From the NCBI GenBank assembly GCA_964615975.1, contig CAZTTH010000008.1, forward strand, positions 1 through 64,000: a stretch of 64,000 nucleotides of DNA. Reading direction: 5' to 3'. Below, one piece after another: positions 25,712 through 34,300 of this stretch. The notes below the pieces were generated by a model that made no database searches, had not been told where the DNA came from, and saw only the letters and a program-made list of their open reading frames with translations. This stretch comes from CAZTTH01 sp964615975. Its GTDB lineage: Bacteria > Verrucomicrobiota > Lentisphaeria > JABSQK01 > JAJFLO01. The stretch's first letter is position 1, and every line of letters starts with the position of its first letter. A program made the translations under genes and the position numbers.

Positions 25712-28700
25712 GGGTTCACCCGGAATACCTTCATTACCTCGTCTCCAAGATGGTTGATTACTTTGATGGCGATGCGGCCGGACTTCGGCTTCTCGAATGG
25801 GCGGGAGGTGTCACTGTTCAGAGTGGCCCAGGCGTCGGCGTTGATCTCGGCTTTGAGAGTGGTCTTGAGGGCGCTGTAGGGATCGTTGGCGCCAAGGAAA
25901 TATGCATGGCGGACAAAGAAGCTTTCTTCATTGTAATCGGTGTCGATGAACCAGCAGGCAATGCCATCGGTATTGCAGCTTTCTACTTCACCGGTTTGGG
26001 GTTTGAAGACATCCACTCCATTTACAGTGACCTGGAAATAGTGGCGAGTGGTCAGGGGAGAGTGGATAGCGATTTGATCAATGCGTTTAGCATTTTGTTG
26101 ATCTTGGCACAATTGTTCAATAAGTTTTCGCAGTCCTTCCTGGAAAGAAGTTCCAGCCTTTCGGACAAGATCAGAAAGGTTTCCAACTCCGCCAGCGATC
26201 CCCGCGCAATGCCAAGCGATTGTAGAAACTCCCCCGTGCTCCTGCGGGCCTGCCCTTCGGCGATGTTTGCCGGGACGGAGGTCACTGCCCGTCGCATTTG
26301 TGATGTAATCCCATATCTCTCGGCGGCAGGAAAGCTGCGCGTAATCGCGTAGGTCTGCACCGCCAAGTCGATTGATTTCTGCCAGACTATTAACTCCCGA
26401 TATGAGCTTATAGATTTCATAAGGTGCTATTCTCCTTTCTGAACTATCCACTAACCACTCTTCACTTGCCACTTCAATATCAGGTTCCCCGAATATCACA
26501 AACAAGTTGCCTTTGCCGGTGTTCTTGAGATCTTCAGCCATGTGGAGGTCGGCGTTCATGCGGGCTTTGAGCACTGGGATGCGGCCCAGCTTCTTGAATT
26601 CGGTGGTGTGCGCTTCGTAGTTAAAAGCGCAGACGATCAAGACATCAAACCCGGCATCGCCGGCTTCGCGGGCGGCGGCGACGAGATCGGCGCGCTGGAC
26701 GGTGCCGAACTCGGGGCCGATGAAGATTCCAGCACGGATTTCCGTGCCGGAATCAGTGGATAGTGAGGAGTGGTTAATGGCATATTTTTCTTGTTGATCA
26801 CCCTTCACTAACCACTCACCACTTGCTTCAAACCGCCCTTCGGCGCAGACCAATTCGCCCGGCCAGGGAACCAACGAGGTGAAAGTGATCCGATCCTCCT
26901 TGTGCGCCTGCTGCACCCCTGCGGTCTTGAGGTTTTCCAGAACCATCTGGGGGAATGACTGCTTTCCATATTCGACACCGCCTTCCAACATGGTGTCGAT
27001 CAATTCGTCGTCCTCGTCGACCCCGAGCACACGATGAGGTGAAAGACTCTCCACGGTGAAGGGACCGGCGACGCGGACTGTCTTCTTGTCCTCATAGGGT
27101 TTGTCGTAGAGATATTCGACATCAGCCTTGGCGGAAATCGACGCATCAATTTCCTTTTGGCGGGCAATTCGTTTGTGCCACCAGTCGGAATGCAGCTTCA
27201 GAATGTGGGACAGACATTCTTGTCTGTCTTTAGGGGGGAGTTTGGCGGTGGAAGAAGCAGACAGGAATGTCTGCTCCACACTGGCAGATTCGCGCGGAAT
27301 TTCCCATTCTTCCCATTTCATATTAAGCGCGGTATTGAGCTCTGCTCGAAGAAATTCCAGCTCTGGTTGGAATTTCTCCCAGATAACATCGATCTCGGCG
27401 TTGTTGGCGATGGACTTGAGCGTGATGTGTGGCACACGTTCATAGACGAAGCCGTGGCGGATGTTCCCCTGCACCGGTTGCGAACTTGGGGCGGTGCGAG
27501 TGACTTCGGCTTCCTTGAGCTGACCTTCAATGGAATCGACTAGTAGGTAAAAGGGATACCGTGCGCCCATGATGCGAGCACGGGCCAATGCCAGCGCCAC
27601 GCGTGAGGTGTCGATCGTGATCCAACGGCGCCCCCATTGCTCGGCGACGGTGGCGGTGGTACCAGAACCGCAGGTCGGGTCAAGTACGAGGTCACCGGGA
27701 TCGGTGGCCAAGAGAAGGCATCGTTTTATTGCTTCTGTAGCAGTCTGAACGACAAAAATCTTTGGATCTGCACGGCTTTGAATGCCCCCGATATCATCCC
27801 AGACGTTTGAAAGTGTATGAACGGGAAAATCTTCAATGTAGCGAACGTAATTTAATATCTGCTTGCTCGGAGAAATACGATTTGCCAATTCGAGTCTGGC
27901 CATGCCATTGGGTGTTGTCTTCCAACTGCCTTGGTGTTCGCAGTTTCGTAGTGTCACTAACACTACTGGGTTTGCTTCTGACGTTGTCTTGTCGAGACGG
28001 AAAATTCGTGACGCGGGCGGGAAGGCATCAGGGAATTTTTCACTCGCTTGTTTTAGTGTAATTCTTGTTCCATCTGGTAGTTCGACTCCGTTGTATTTTG
28101 TGCCGCCATGTTCTCCTGGTCTCTTCTCGGCGTACAGATGCCGTGCTTTCGCATGGGTCTTATGCTTTGCGAACCAGAGAATGAAATCGCATTTGTTATT
28201 CACGAAGTCTTGAACAAGACCTCCTGTCTTTACGAATGTGATTTGGCTGACACAATTCTCTTCTCCGAAGACCTCATCCATCACTGCCCGGACACGGTGA
28301 ACATTTTCATCGCCGATCTGGACGAAGATGGAGCCGGAATCTGTTAACAAGTCACGGGCCACTGTCAACCGGTCCCGCAGGTAGGTAAGGTAGCTATGGA
28401 TGCCTTCGCGCCAGGTATCGCGAAAGGCTTTAACTTGTTCGGGTTCACGTGTAATATGATCAACCTTGCCGTCCTTCACATCACGGCTGGTGGTGGACCA
28501 CTGGAAATTGCTATTGAACTTGATGCCATAAGGCGGATCGATATAGATGCACTGCACCTTGCCGCGCAACCCCTCGCGCTCGGCCAGGCTGGCCATGACC
28601 TGGAGGGAGTCGCCGAGGATCATGCGGTTGGACCAATTCTGATCGTGTTGATAGAACTCAGTCTTGTCCACGCCCTGAGGAATGCCATTAAAATCCGCGA

Positions 28701-29028
28701 ATAAGTCTGGCTGCCACGATTCGGTGGAGTGATTAGTGGATAGTGAAGAGTGGCGCAGTAGATCGTCAATCAATACCTTGGGGTGAATTTTCTCCTGAAT
28801 GTATAACGGCGGGGCATGGACAACGAGATCGCTCCAGTCCTGTTCATCCTTGCCGCGCCAAACGAGTTGGGGATCGAGATCGGTGTTGCGGGGATAACGC
28901 ACCTGCTTGGGGTTCTGCTGCTCCTTCTCCAGCACCGACTGGTATTCGGCGGTGGGAATGTTCTTGCGCGTCGCGTCGTCGTGCTTGAGTGTTTCGACTG
29001 TCTTGGTTTTATTGTTTGCATTGGCCAT
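25708..29028 (-). CDS. mod: Type III-like DNA methyltransferase (Mod), with multiple in-frame insertions
   Basis: This roughly 1106-aa protein should methylate adenine in the recognition site of the restriction system whose nuclease is at 31351-34467. It has DPPYGIKFNSNF (catalytic DPPY, residues about 164) before DPTCGSGTTATVAEQ (SAM site), the beta order of type III Mod enzymes. The C-terminus GVDVFKPQTGEVES then IACWFIDTDYNEESFFVRHAYF matches BPTD_3080-associated Mods. A TTG at 29043 opens the frame, but the ATG at 29026-29028 is better. Several palindromic segments (26040-26473, 26725-26823, 27205-27280, 28724-28755) lie inside and keep the frame open. Activity despite them is unknown. 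It overlaps the downstream gene by 4 bp. Confidence 0.88.
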   Translation of the reverse strand: MANANNKTKTVETLKHDDATRKNIPTAEYQSVLEKEQQNPKQVRYPRNTDLDPQLVWRGKDEQDWSDLVVHAPPLYIQEKIHPKVLIDDLLRHSSLSTNHSTESWQPDLFADFNGIPQGVDKTEFYQHDQNWSNRMILGDSLQVMASLAEREGLRGKVQCIYIDPPYGIKFNSNFQWSTTSRDVKDGKVDHITREPEQVKAFRDTWREGIHSYLTYLRDRLTVARDLLTDSGSIFVQIGDENVHRVRAVMDEVFGEENCVSQITFVKTGGLVQDFVNNKCDFILWFAKHKTHAKARHLYAEKRPGEHGGTKYNGVELPDGTRITLKQASEKFPDAFPPASRIFRLDKTTSEANPVVLVTLRNCEHQGSWKTTPNGMARLELANRISPSKQILNYVRYIEDFPVHTLSNVWDDIGGIQSRADPKIFVVQTATEAIKRCLLLATDPGDLVLDPTCGSGTTATVAEQWGRRWITIDTSRVALALARARIMGARYPFYLLVDSIEGQLKEAEVTRTAPSSQPVQGNIRHGFVYERVPHITLKSIANNAEIDVIWEKFQPELEFLRAELNTALNMKWEEWEIPRESASVEQTFLSASSTAKLPPKDRQECLSHILKLHSDWWHKRIARQKEIDASISAKADVEYLYDKPYEDKKTVRVAGPFTVESLSPHRVLGVDEDDELIDTMLEGGVEYGKQSFPQMVLENLKTAGVQQAHKEDRITFTSLVPWPGELVCAEGRFEASGEWLVKGDQQEKYAINHSSLSTDSGTEIRAGIFIGPEFGTVQRADLVAAAREAGDAGFDVLIVCAFNYEAHTTEFKKLGRIPVLKARMNADLHMAEDLKNTGKGNLFVIFGEPDIEVASEEWLVDSSERRIAPYEIYKLISGVNSLAEINRLGGADLRDYAQLSCRREIWDYITNATGSDLRPGKHRRRAGPQEHGGVSTIAWHCAGIAGGVGNLSDLVRKAGTSFQEGLRKLIEQLCQDQQNAKRIDQIAIHSPLTTRHYFQVTVNGVDVFKPQTGEVESCNTDGIACWFIDTDYNEESFFVRHAYFLGANDPYSALKTTLKAEINADAWATLNSDTSRPFEKPKSGRIAIKVINHLGDEVMKVFRVNP
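26040..26473 (-). mobile_element. IVS-type element with terminal inverted repeats, inside mod
   Basis: Ends at 26040-26069 (AGTGGCGAGTGG...GTGGATAG) and 26444-26473 (CTATCCACT...TTGCCACT) form 30-bp imperfect inverted repeats, 23 of 30 matching by hand. Between them lies a four-helix-bundle gene (26052-26420). The mod reading frame passes through unbroken in another frame, adding about 145 residues between FGEPDIEV and VNGVDVF, which I expect to be close together in family members. Four-helix-bundle genes are best known from intervening sequences of 23S rRNA; here the host is a protein gene. Confidence 0.75.
26052..26420 (-). CDS. Four-helix-bundle (23S rRNA IVS-type) protein nested in mod
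   Basis: This 122-aa protein has the hallmarks of the IVP family: YRELIVWQKSIDLAVQTYAIT (residues about 7-27), FPAAERYGITSQMRRAVTSVPANIAEG, and ELETFLILSERL near the C-terminus. It has its own SD (AAAGGAG, 26434-26440 region) 13 bp before the ATG. It is on the same strand as mod but shifted by one base, and its stop codon lies within the left terminal repeat of the element. Function is unknown; a role in stabilising or moving the element is speculative. Confidence 0.85.
   Translation of the reverse strand: MKSISSYRELIVWQKSIDLAVQTYAITRSFPAAERYGITSQMRRAVTSVPANIAEGQARRSTGEFLQSLGIARGSLAELETFLILSERLELLSRKDCENLLNNCAKINKMLNALIKSLSTLP
26725..26754. repeat. Short palindrome within mod
   Basis: GATTCC, A, GCACGG / CCGTGC, C, GGAATC form a 30-nt hairpin with one mismatched pair. 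It directly abuts the next inverted-repeat element at 26755. In mod it encodes DSGTEIRAGI. The 99 bp from 26725 to 26823 are a whole number of codons. Confidence 0.6.
26755..26823. repeat. Short inverted-repeat element in mod, related to the IVS-element ends
   Basis: The left arm AGTGGATAGTGAGGAGTGG and right arm CTTCACTAACCACTCACCACT are the same type as the ends of the 434-bp IVS element, but enclose only about 22 bp. It is 69 bp, exactly 23 codons, and keeps mod open. It looks like a non-coding, MITE-like derivative. Confidence 0.65.
27205..27280. repeat. Palindromic element in mod (double-hairpin type)
   Basis: Ends GTGGGACAGACATTC and GAATGTCTGCTCCAC are complementary at 13 of 15 positions. 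Inside are two hairpins, GACAGACA-ttct-TGTCTGTC and CAGACA-ggaa-TGTCTG. In mod it encodes VEQTFLSAS and KDRQECLS. A related element lies outside genes at 29190-29247. Confidence 0.65.
28724..28755. repeat. Single arm of the IVS-element repeat in mod
   Basis: GTGGAGTGATTAGTGG then ATAGTGAAGAGTGG resembles the AGTGG-rich arms at 26040, 26444 and 26755. In mod it encodes RHSSLSTNHSTES just before QPDLFADFNG. No second arm is seen, so it may be a collapsed copy. Confidence 0.5.
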
Positions 29029-29070
29029 GTTATTAAATCCCAAAATCAGGTTGTTGTCTACATTTATTCG

Positions 29071-29175
29071 GCCCGCTAATCACGCAAAACACACGAATGT
29101 TCAGTTCTCAGTTAAGAATGAAGGCTGATTTGCTTGGATTGAATATTCGTGTCGTTCGTCTGATTCGTGGTTAAA
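29071..29175. repeat. Dispersed intergenic inverted-repeat element, copy F
   Basis: The left arm GCCCGCTAATCACGC and CACACGAATG, and the right arm ATTCGTGTCGTTCGTC then TGATTCGTGG, match the family seen around the CRISPR block, with a different core. It separates mod from the upstream genes. A lone right arm also occurs near 40478-40535. Confidence 0.55.
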
Positions 29176-29189
29176 TTTGAACGGTGGTG

Positions 29190-29247
29190 AACGGAGGGCG
29201 GGTTTTCCAACCCGCCAAACAAGGCGGACAGGAATGTCCGCCCTCCG
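29190..29247. repeat. Double-hairpin palindromic element between mod and the RHH gene
   Basis: Outer arms ACGGAGGGCGG and CCGCCCTCCGT are perfectly complementary. Inside are two 8-bp hairpins, GGCGGGTT-ttcc-AACCCGCC and GGCGGACA-ggaa-TGTCCGCC, whose loops are complementary to each other. It is the same design as the element inside mod at 27205-27280. Confidence 0.7.
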
Positions 29248-29286
29248 TTATCCTCAAAATCGATACCTGAGTTGTTACAATATATT

Positions 29287-29520
29287 TTATATTTTGCCAT
29301 CGCGTTTCAATTCGATAATCATGTCCTCAAACGAAACTAATGGTTCATCCGCGCGCATATCGAAGGCGGCTAAATCCTCTGTATCCTCCGCCAGCGACAA
29401 TATTACCGCTTCATTAACGAGGTCGGACATCGATCTTGATGTATCAATGGACTTTTGCTGTAATGCTTTATGAATATCCGGTTTTAGGTAAATAGTGGAA
29501 CGTTTTGATAATACTGTCAT
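29287..29520 (-). CDS. Ribbon-helix-helix (CopG-like) protein
   Basis: This 77-aa protein starts SKRSTIYLKPDIHKALQQKS and continues SMSDLVNEAVILSLAED, a ribbon-helix-helix DNA-binding pattern common in antitoxins. The tail (VSFEDMIIELKRDGKI) is the type that contacts a RelE/ParE toxin, but no toxin gene follows before mod; only repeats lie at 29071-29247. A GGAGG SD precedes the ATG at 29518-29520. It may be an orphan antitoxin or a regulator of the RM locus. Confidence 0.8.
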   Translation of the reverse strand: MTVLSKRSTIYLKPDIHKALQQKSIDTSRSMSDLVNEAVILSLAEDTEDLAAFDMRADEPLVSFEDMIIELKRDGKI

Positions 29521-29590
29521 ATGATAACCTCCATGATTTTATTGATTGAACAATTATAACGTTACATTACCAATCGTGGAATGAAAAATT

Positions 29591-30163
29591 TCAAACTGCC
29601 AATCGGTCAGTGACTACATCATCGATCATCTTGTTGAACTCGGCTTCAACCTTTTTAGTAAAATCCGCCTCGATCTGATAAACCATGCGTTCGCTCGCCC
29701 GGATTTCGCAGACCTCTTCAAGCAGTTCCTCGAAGTATCGCCGGTCGAAACGAGTGCCGTGTTTAAAGCGGTCGGAATCGATAGCGAAACCTTTGAGGAT
29801 GTAGTCCTTTAACCGATCGGTAGCCCAGGTACGAAATTGGGTCGCTCGCACGCTTTTGACGCGATACCCAACAGCTATGATCGCTTCGAGGCTGTAAAGC
29901 TTCGTACGATACTGCTTGCCATCAGCGGCAGTTACCGAGGATTCCTCGGTAACTGCTGATTCGATTAGTTCTTGATCGGCGAAAATATTCTTTAAATGCA
30001 AGGAGATATTGTCGGTGGAACACTCATAAAGTTCGGCTATGAGTTTCTGGGTGAGCCAAACATTTTCGTTCTCGAAGCGAACTTCAACGCGAGCCCGCCC
30101 ATCTTCACTTGCGAAGATGGTGATATTGTCGATGCGTATAGGTTGCGAATTTTTAGACATCAT
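29591..30163 (-). CDS. RhuM-family protein truncated and fused to a Res-like C-terminal tail
   Basis: Residues 1 to about 160 match RhuM proteins: EVRFENENVWLTQKLIAELYECSTDNIS, then LYSLEAIIAVGYRVKSVRATQFRTWAT and RFDRRYFEELLEEVCEIRASER. A full RhuM runs well past this point. Here the last 30 residues switch to VYQIEADFTKKVEAEFNKM, which matches the end of the Res protein encoded at 31351 (VYQIEADFSKKVKFEFDRM). The joint is at VYQ, shared by both families. The start overlaps the fic stop, after a GGAAGGAAG SD. Activity is uncertain. Confidence 0.85.
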   Translation of the reverse strand: MMSKNSQPIRIDNITIFASEDGRARVEVRFENENVWLTQKLIAELYECSTDNISLHLKNIFADQELIESAVTEESSVTAADGKQYRTKLYSLEAIIAVGYRVKSVRATQFRTWATDRLKDYILKGFAIDSDRFKHGTRFDRRYFEELLEEVCEIRASERMVYQIEADFTKKVEAEFNKMIDDVVTDRLAV

Positions 30164-31248
30164 TAACTTCCTTCCTGCATGGATTCTCTGGTCAAAATAG
30201 CATTCAAGGCGGTGTTAATGTAGTAATTAGTCCGCCCTATTTTTTGTTTTTTAAGGAAGCCGCCGCCGGTCAACGCATCGAGATATTTGGTGGCGGTGAG
30301 GCGCGACACCTTCAGATCACGTTCGACGAATTCGATCTTGGTATAGGGGTGGGTAAACAGGTTATTGATCAGATCCTGACTGTAAAACTTGTACTCCGCG
30401 CGAATACGGTGCTTCGCATCCATCAACGCCGCATTAATGGCATGGATGGTTTCGATGGCATCACCGGCGGTTGATTCAATGGCGGTAAGCAGGTAAAGCA
30501 CCCACTCTTCCCATGCATCGTTTTCGCGAACACTCTGAAGCAGTCGATAATAATCCGGTTTGGTGCGGACGATGTGGCGGCTGAGATATAGCACCGGGAT
30601 ATCGAGCAGACCTTCCTTCACCAAGTAAAGCACATTAACGATGCGGCCGGTGCGGCCATTGCCATCATAGAACGGGTGGATACTTTCAAACTGGTGATGG
30701 ATCAACGCCATTTTAATGAGCGGGTCAGCGGCAAATAAATCACGATCATTGATGAAACGCTCAAGATCGCGCATGAGCGCGATAATGGTATCTGGATCTT
30801 GCGGCGGCATATAGATCGCCTGACCAGAGCCATCTTTCAACACAGTCCCTGGCAGTTTGCGGAAACCGGCGTTGTTTTGCTCCAGCTCTACCTGAATCTG
30901 AATGATATGGTTGATGGTAAGCAGACCACTTTGTTGCACTAGATCGAATCCAACCCGTAAAGCCTGGCGATACCGTAGTACCTCCTTGGCGGCGCCATGG
31001 TGCAAGTTCTCGGGAAAAAGGTCATCTTTATATAATTCGTCATGAGTGGTCACGATGTTTTCTATGGCCGAACTATCCTTGGCCTCCTGTATTCCCAGAG
31101 TGTTGATGAGTATCCCCTGGTTAGGAATGGAGGCGGCGACTCCCTTGAGTTCAGCTAGTTTACGACTTGTTAAAGCCAATTTTTTAAGGATAACGGGAGT
31201 ATCGAATCTTATCGACGGCAAACGATCTAATGGCAGAATGGTGGTCAT
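30163..31248 (-). CDS. Fic family protein with N-terminal inhibitory motif
   Basis: This 361-aa protein probably transfers AMP or a related nucleotide group to a target protein. The Fic motif HPFYDGNGRTGR (residues 191-202) is complete, with the catalytic histidine. An SSAIENI segment (59-65) matches the class II inhibitory helix (S/TxxxE[G/N]), which places a glutamate in the active site and keeps the enzyme off. The C-terminus has a winged-helix (FVERDLKVSRLTATKYLDAL). It is followed by rhuM with a start-stop overlap and lies between res and mod. Confidence 0.92.
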   Translation of the reverse strand: MTTILPLDRLPSIRFDTPVILKKLALTSRKLAELKGVAASIPNQGILINTLGIQEAKDSSAIENIVTTHDELYKDDLFPENLHHGAAKEVLRYRQALRVGFDLVQQSGLLTINHIIQIQVELEQNNAGFRKLPGTVLKDGSGQAIYMPPQDPDTIIALMRDLERFINDRDLFAADPLIKMALIHHQFESIHPFYDGNGRTGRIVNVLYLVKEGLLDIPVLYLSRHIVRTKPDYYRLLQSVRENDAWEEWVLYLLTAIESTAGDAIETIHAINAALMDAKHRIRAEYKFYSQDLINNLFTHPYTKIEFVERDLKVSRLTATKYLDALTGGGFLKKQKIGRTNYYINTALNAILTRESMQEGS

Positions 31249-31350
31249 GTTATCCCCTTAACCCCTTGTCGATATGTATATAAAAATAGCGTTTTCTATA
31301 CATATGGCGCACAATGTGTATAGGATATGGCAAGATTGTATACGGATTAT

Positions 31351-34300
31351 TCATAATGATGCCGGCCGCGGGTGTATTATCATGCTTAACATCCGATCAA
31401 ATTCAAATTTAACCTTCTTGGAAAAATCTGCCTCAATCTGATAAACATCATTGAACTCGGCGAATGCCCAGCGGCCAAACGTGCCCAGGTTGTTCACACC
31501 GGGTACCCAGTAGGTTTCGATGGCGGACTTCTTATCCTTGGCATCCTCGCGGCGGTAGCCTTTGATCTCAACAATCAGATGGAGGAGATCGTCGGGCCCG
31601 TGGCCGTCATCCACGCGCACGATAAAGTCCGGCAGATACTTGCGGATTTCAGAACCATGGCGATAGGGCACTTCGAGGCCGAGGTTGTGATTTTTGACGT
31701 AGGCATGAACTTTAGGGTGCGACTCGGCGACCCGGCAGAACTCGGCTTCCCAATCGCTGTCGAGGATAACCCAGTTGATATGGCAACTCTTGGAACTGGT
31801 TTCCCAGCGGTCACGGCGCGAGGTGTTAAAGCGAACATGGGCCGTGGAGCCCGTGGGATTATAAGGGTCGAGCAGGGCTTTGATGGGACGTTCTCCGACG
31901 AAGGCGCGGGTAATACCGGCAGTAATGCGTTCGCAAGCTATATCAGCGAGCATTTTGTATTTTAACTGCGCGGGGTAAGTTCTACCCTTGCAAATCAAGC
32001 AAGTGTCCAGCCAATGCTTGGCAATCCGTTTCAATTGTCCGAAAAGATTAAAATGGGCAGACTGCCCCGGGTCACGCCAATGATTCAGAACGAGATGGGA
32101 AGTCAATTCAAAAAGAATTTGTGATGGACGCACCTCTCTAGTATGATCGAGAGTCAGGTCGACAGTTTGTCCAATTATTCCAGACTGACGAGTCGTTGTT
32201 GCACCAACCAACTCCGGGGTAAGCTCAAGAATCGAGTCTTGGTCAAATTGGGCAATTAGACGATCATCGGGCAATTCAACACGATAGCCTGCCACACGGG
32301 GGAAAATTATCTCCAGATGATTTCTCTCTGGGCTAATGGCTTTCACTCGGACGGTTTGCGGGGGTGGTTGTGGGGGAGAGATTACGGGCTGGGCTGTAAA
32401 GTTAAAGGGAATGCCAATAATATCAGCATATTCTACATTGAACAATCCTTTATCCGATCCTTCCTCATTTAGCCAATAGGACCATCGCCTCAGAGCTCGG
32501 CCGATGACCTGTTCACATAGTAGCTGAGTACCAAAAGCCCGAACTCCAAGTACATGAGTGACAGTGTTGGCATCCCAGCCCTCGGTAAGCATGGAAACTG
32601 AAACAACACAACGAATGTCACTACCAAGTGTCCCAGGTTTGCCCACAGTGTTCATAACTTCCCGCAATAGGGTTGTATCGTCGAAATCTTTTCCTTCCCT
32701 CAATTGCTCCGCCAAGGGGCCGCCTCTTTCCATAACTTGACTCTTGAACTGAGTAATTTCAGGGGCTGCAACTGCTCGGAAGTTATCATCGAAACCTTCC
32801 CCCGATTCCAATTGAGCGCTGTCGATGAGCAATGTGTATGGGCGAGTTAATGGGTTGCCGTGCTCGTCATGATTTCGGAATAGTTCGAGACGTCCACCCA
32901 CAGGCTTGAAGCTTCCATCCTCCTGCAGTTGATCAAAGCCAGAAATGAAATCGTAGATTAGCTTCGAAACGGCCGTGTTCTGACAAACAATGATAAAGCA
33001 TGGCGGAACCGGGATCCCTCTTTCTCGCCAACACTGAAAAGTTTTGGAATAGTGGCCATAGAGTGCTTCGAGTGCGGTTTGAAGTAAGGGGGGCAGGCTC
33101 AAAGGGTCAAGTCTAGACTGACCGCGCTTTTTCTTTGGCATTTTCGAGCGCACGTTCTCCCACAGATTTCTGAATAACGGAACGTCAGCTCCGGGTATGT
33201 TGTCCGAGACTGGAACCCGAGGCAATTTCACGATTCCGCACTCAATTGCGTCCATGAGTGAAAAATCGCTCATCGTCCAGTGGAACATCGTACCTTCTCG
33301 ATATCCAGAGCCACGGAGAAAGAAAGGTGTTGCAGAAAGATCGATTACACGAAGAAGACCGATTTTGCGATTCACTTTCTCAAGTCCCGAAATCCAAAGT
33401 CGTGCCGCCTTGTTGTTCTCCGCAGCTTCTTCCCTGGCTTCTCTCAGTGCGTTGCCAGAAAGAGGATTACCTTCTGAATCAGTGAACTGACTGTCGTCTG
33501 CAGGTTTCTCACGATAACAGTGATGTGCCTCGTCATTTATAACAAGGATATTTTTCATGCCCATGAGTTCGGGCATGACACGTTGAATCATCTGGCCTTC
33601 GGTCTCAAGTGTTAGCGGATCATCACCGGTTCGGCCCTTGAGGAGTTGACGGTTGCCTTTTGAAAGATTGGTGCGCTCCCGGAGTTTGAAGGCATGGTAG
33701 TTGGTGATGACAATCTTGGCCTTCTTGAGATCGTCGAGCATATCATGCGGCACGAGTTCGCGGCTAGCATAATAGCTGTCAGGATCGTGGGGTTGGAGGA
33801 CGCGCAGACGATCCTTGATGGTCAGACCGGGGGCGACGATGAGGAACCCACGGCTGAAATATTTGCTGCCAGGGCGGCGGACAGCATTGATGGTTTGCCA
33901 GGCGATAAGCATGGCCATAACGGTGGTCTTGCCAGCGCCGGTGGCCAGTTTCAGGGCGAAGCGCATGAGTTCAGGATTGGCATCCTGATTAGCGCTTGCC
34001 AGGTAATCGAGCAATTGTTTACTGCTCTTATAAAAGGGAGCGACTTCGGTCAGCCAGATGGCGGTTTCGACCGCTTCAATCTGACAGAAGAACGGGCGGA
34101 AGTCGCCGAATTTATGGTGACGCCAGTGCTGCAGCAGGCGGGTTGTCTCGGGGCTAACCTGCCATTGGCCGGGATTGGACAACGCCCGCCAGGCATTCAC
34201 ATGGCGGCGAACTTCATTGATGTTGGACGTAGGATCGTATTGCTGATCCTTGGTCGAAAGCCCCTGGCCTTCGTCGAATACGAATTCTTCCTGAGCGGCG

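Noticed and set aside
25750..26352. 200-aa plus-strand ORF opposite mod
   Set aside because: Antisense shadow of mod and the IVS-type gene.
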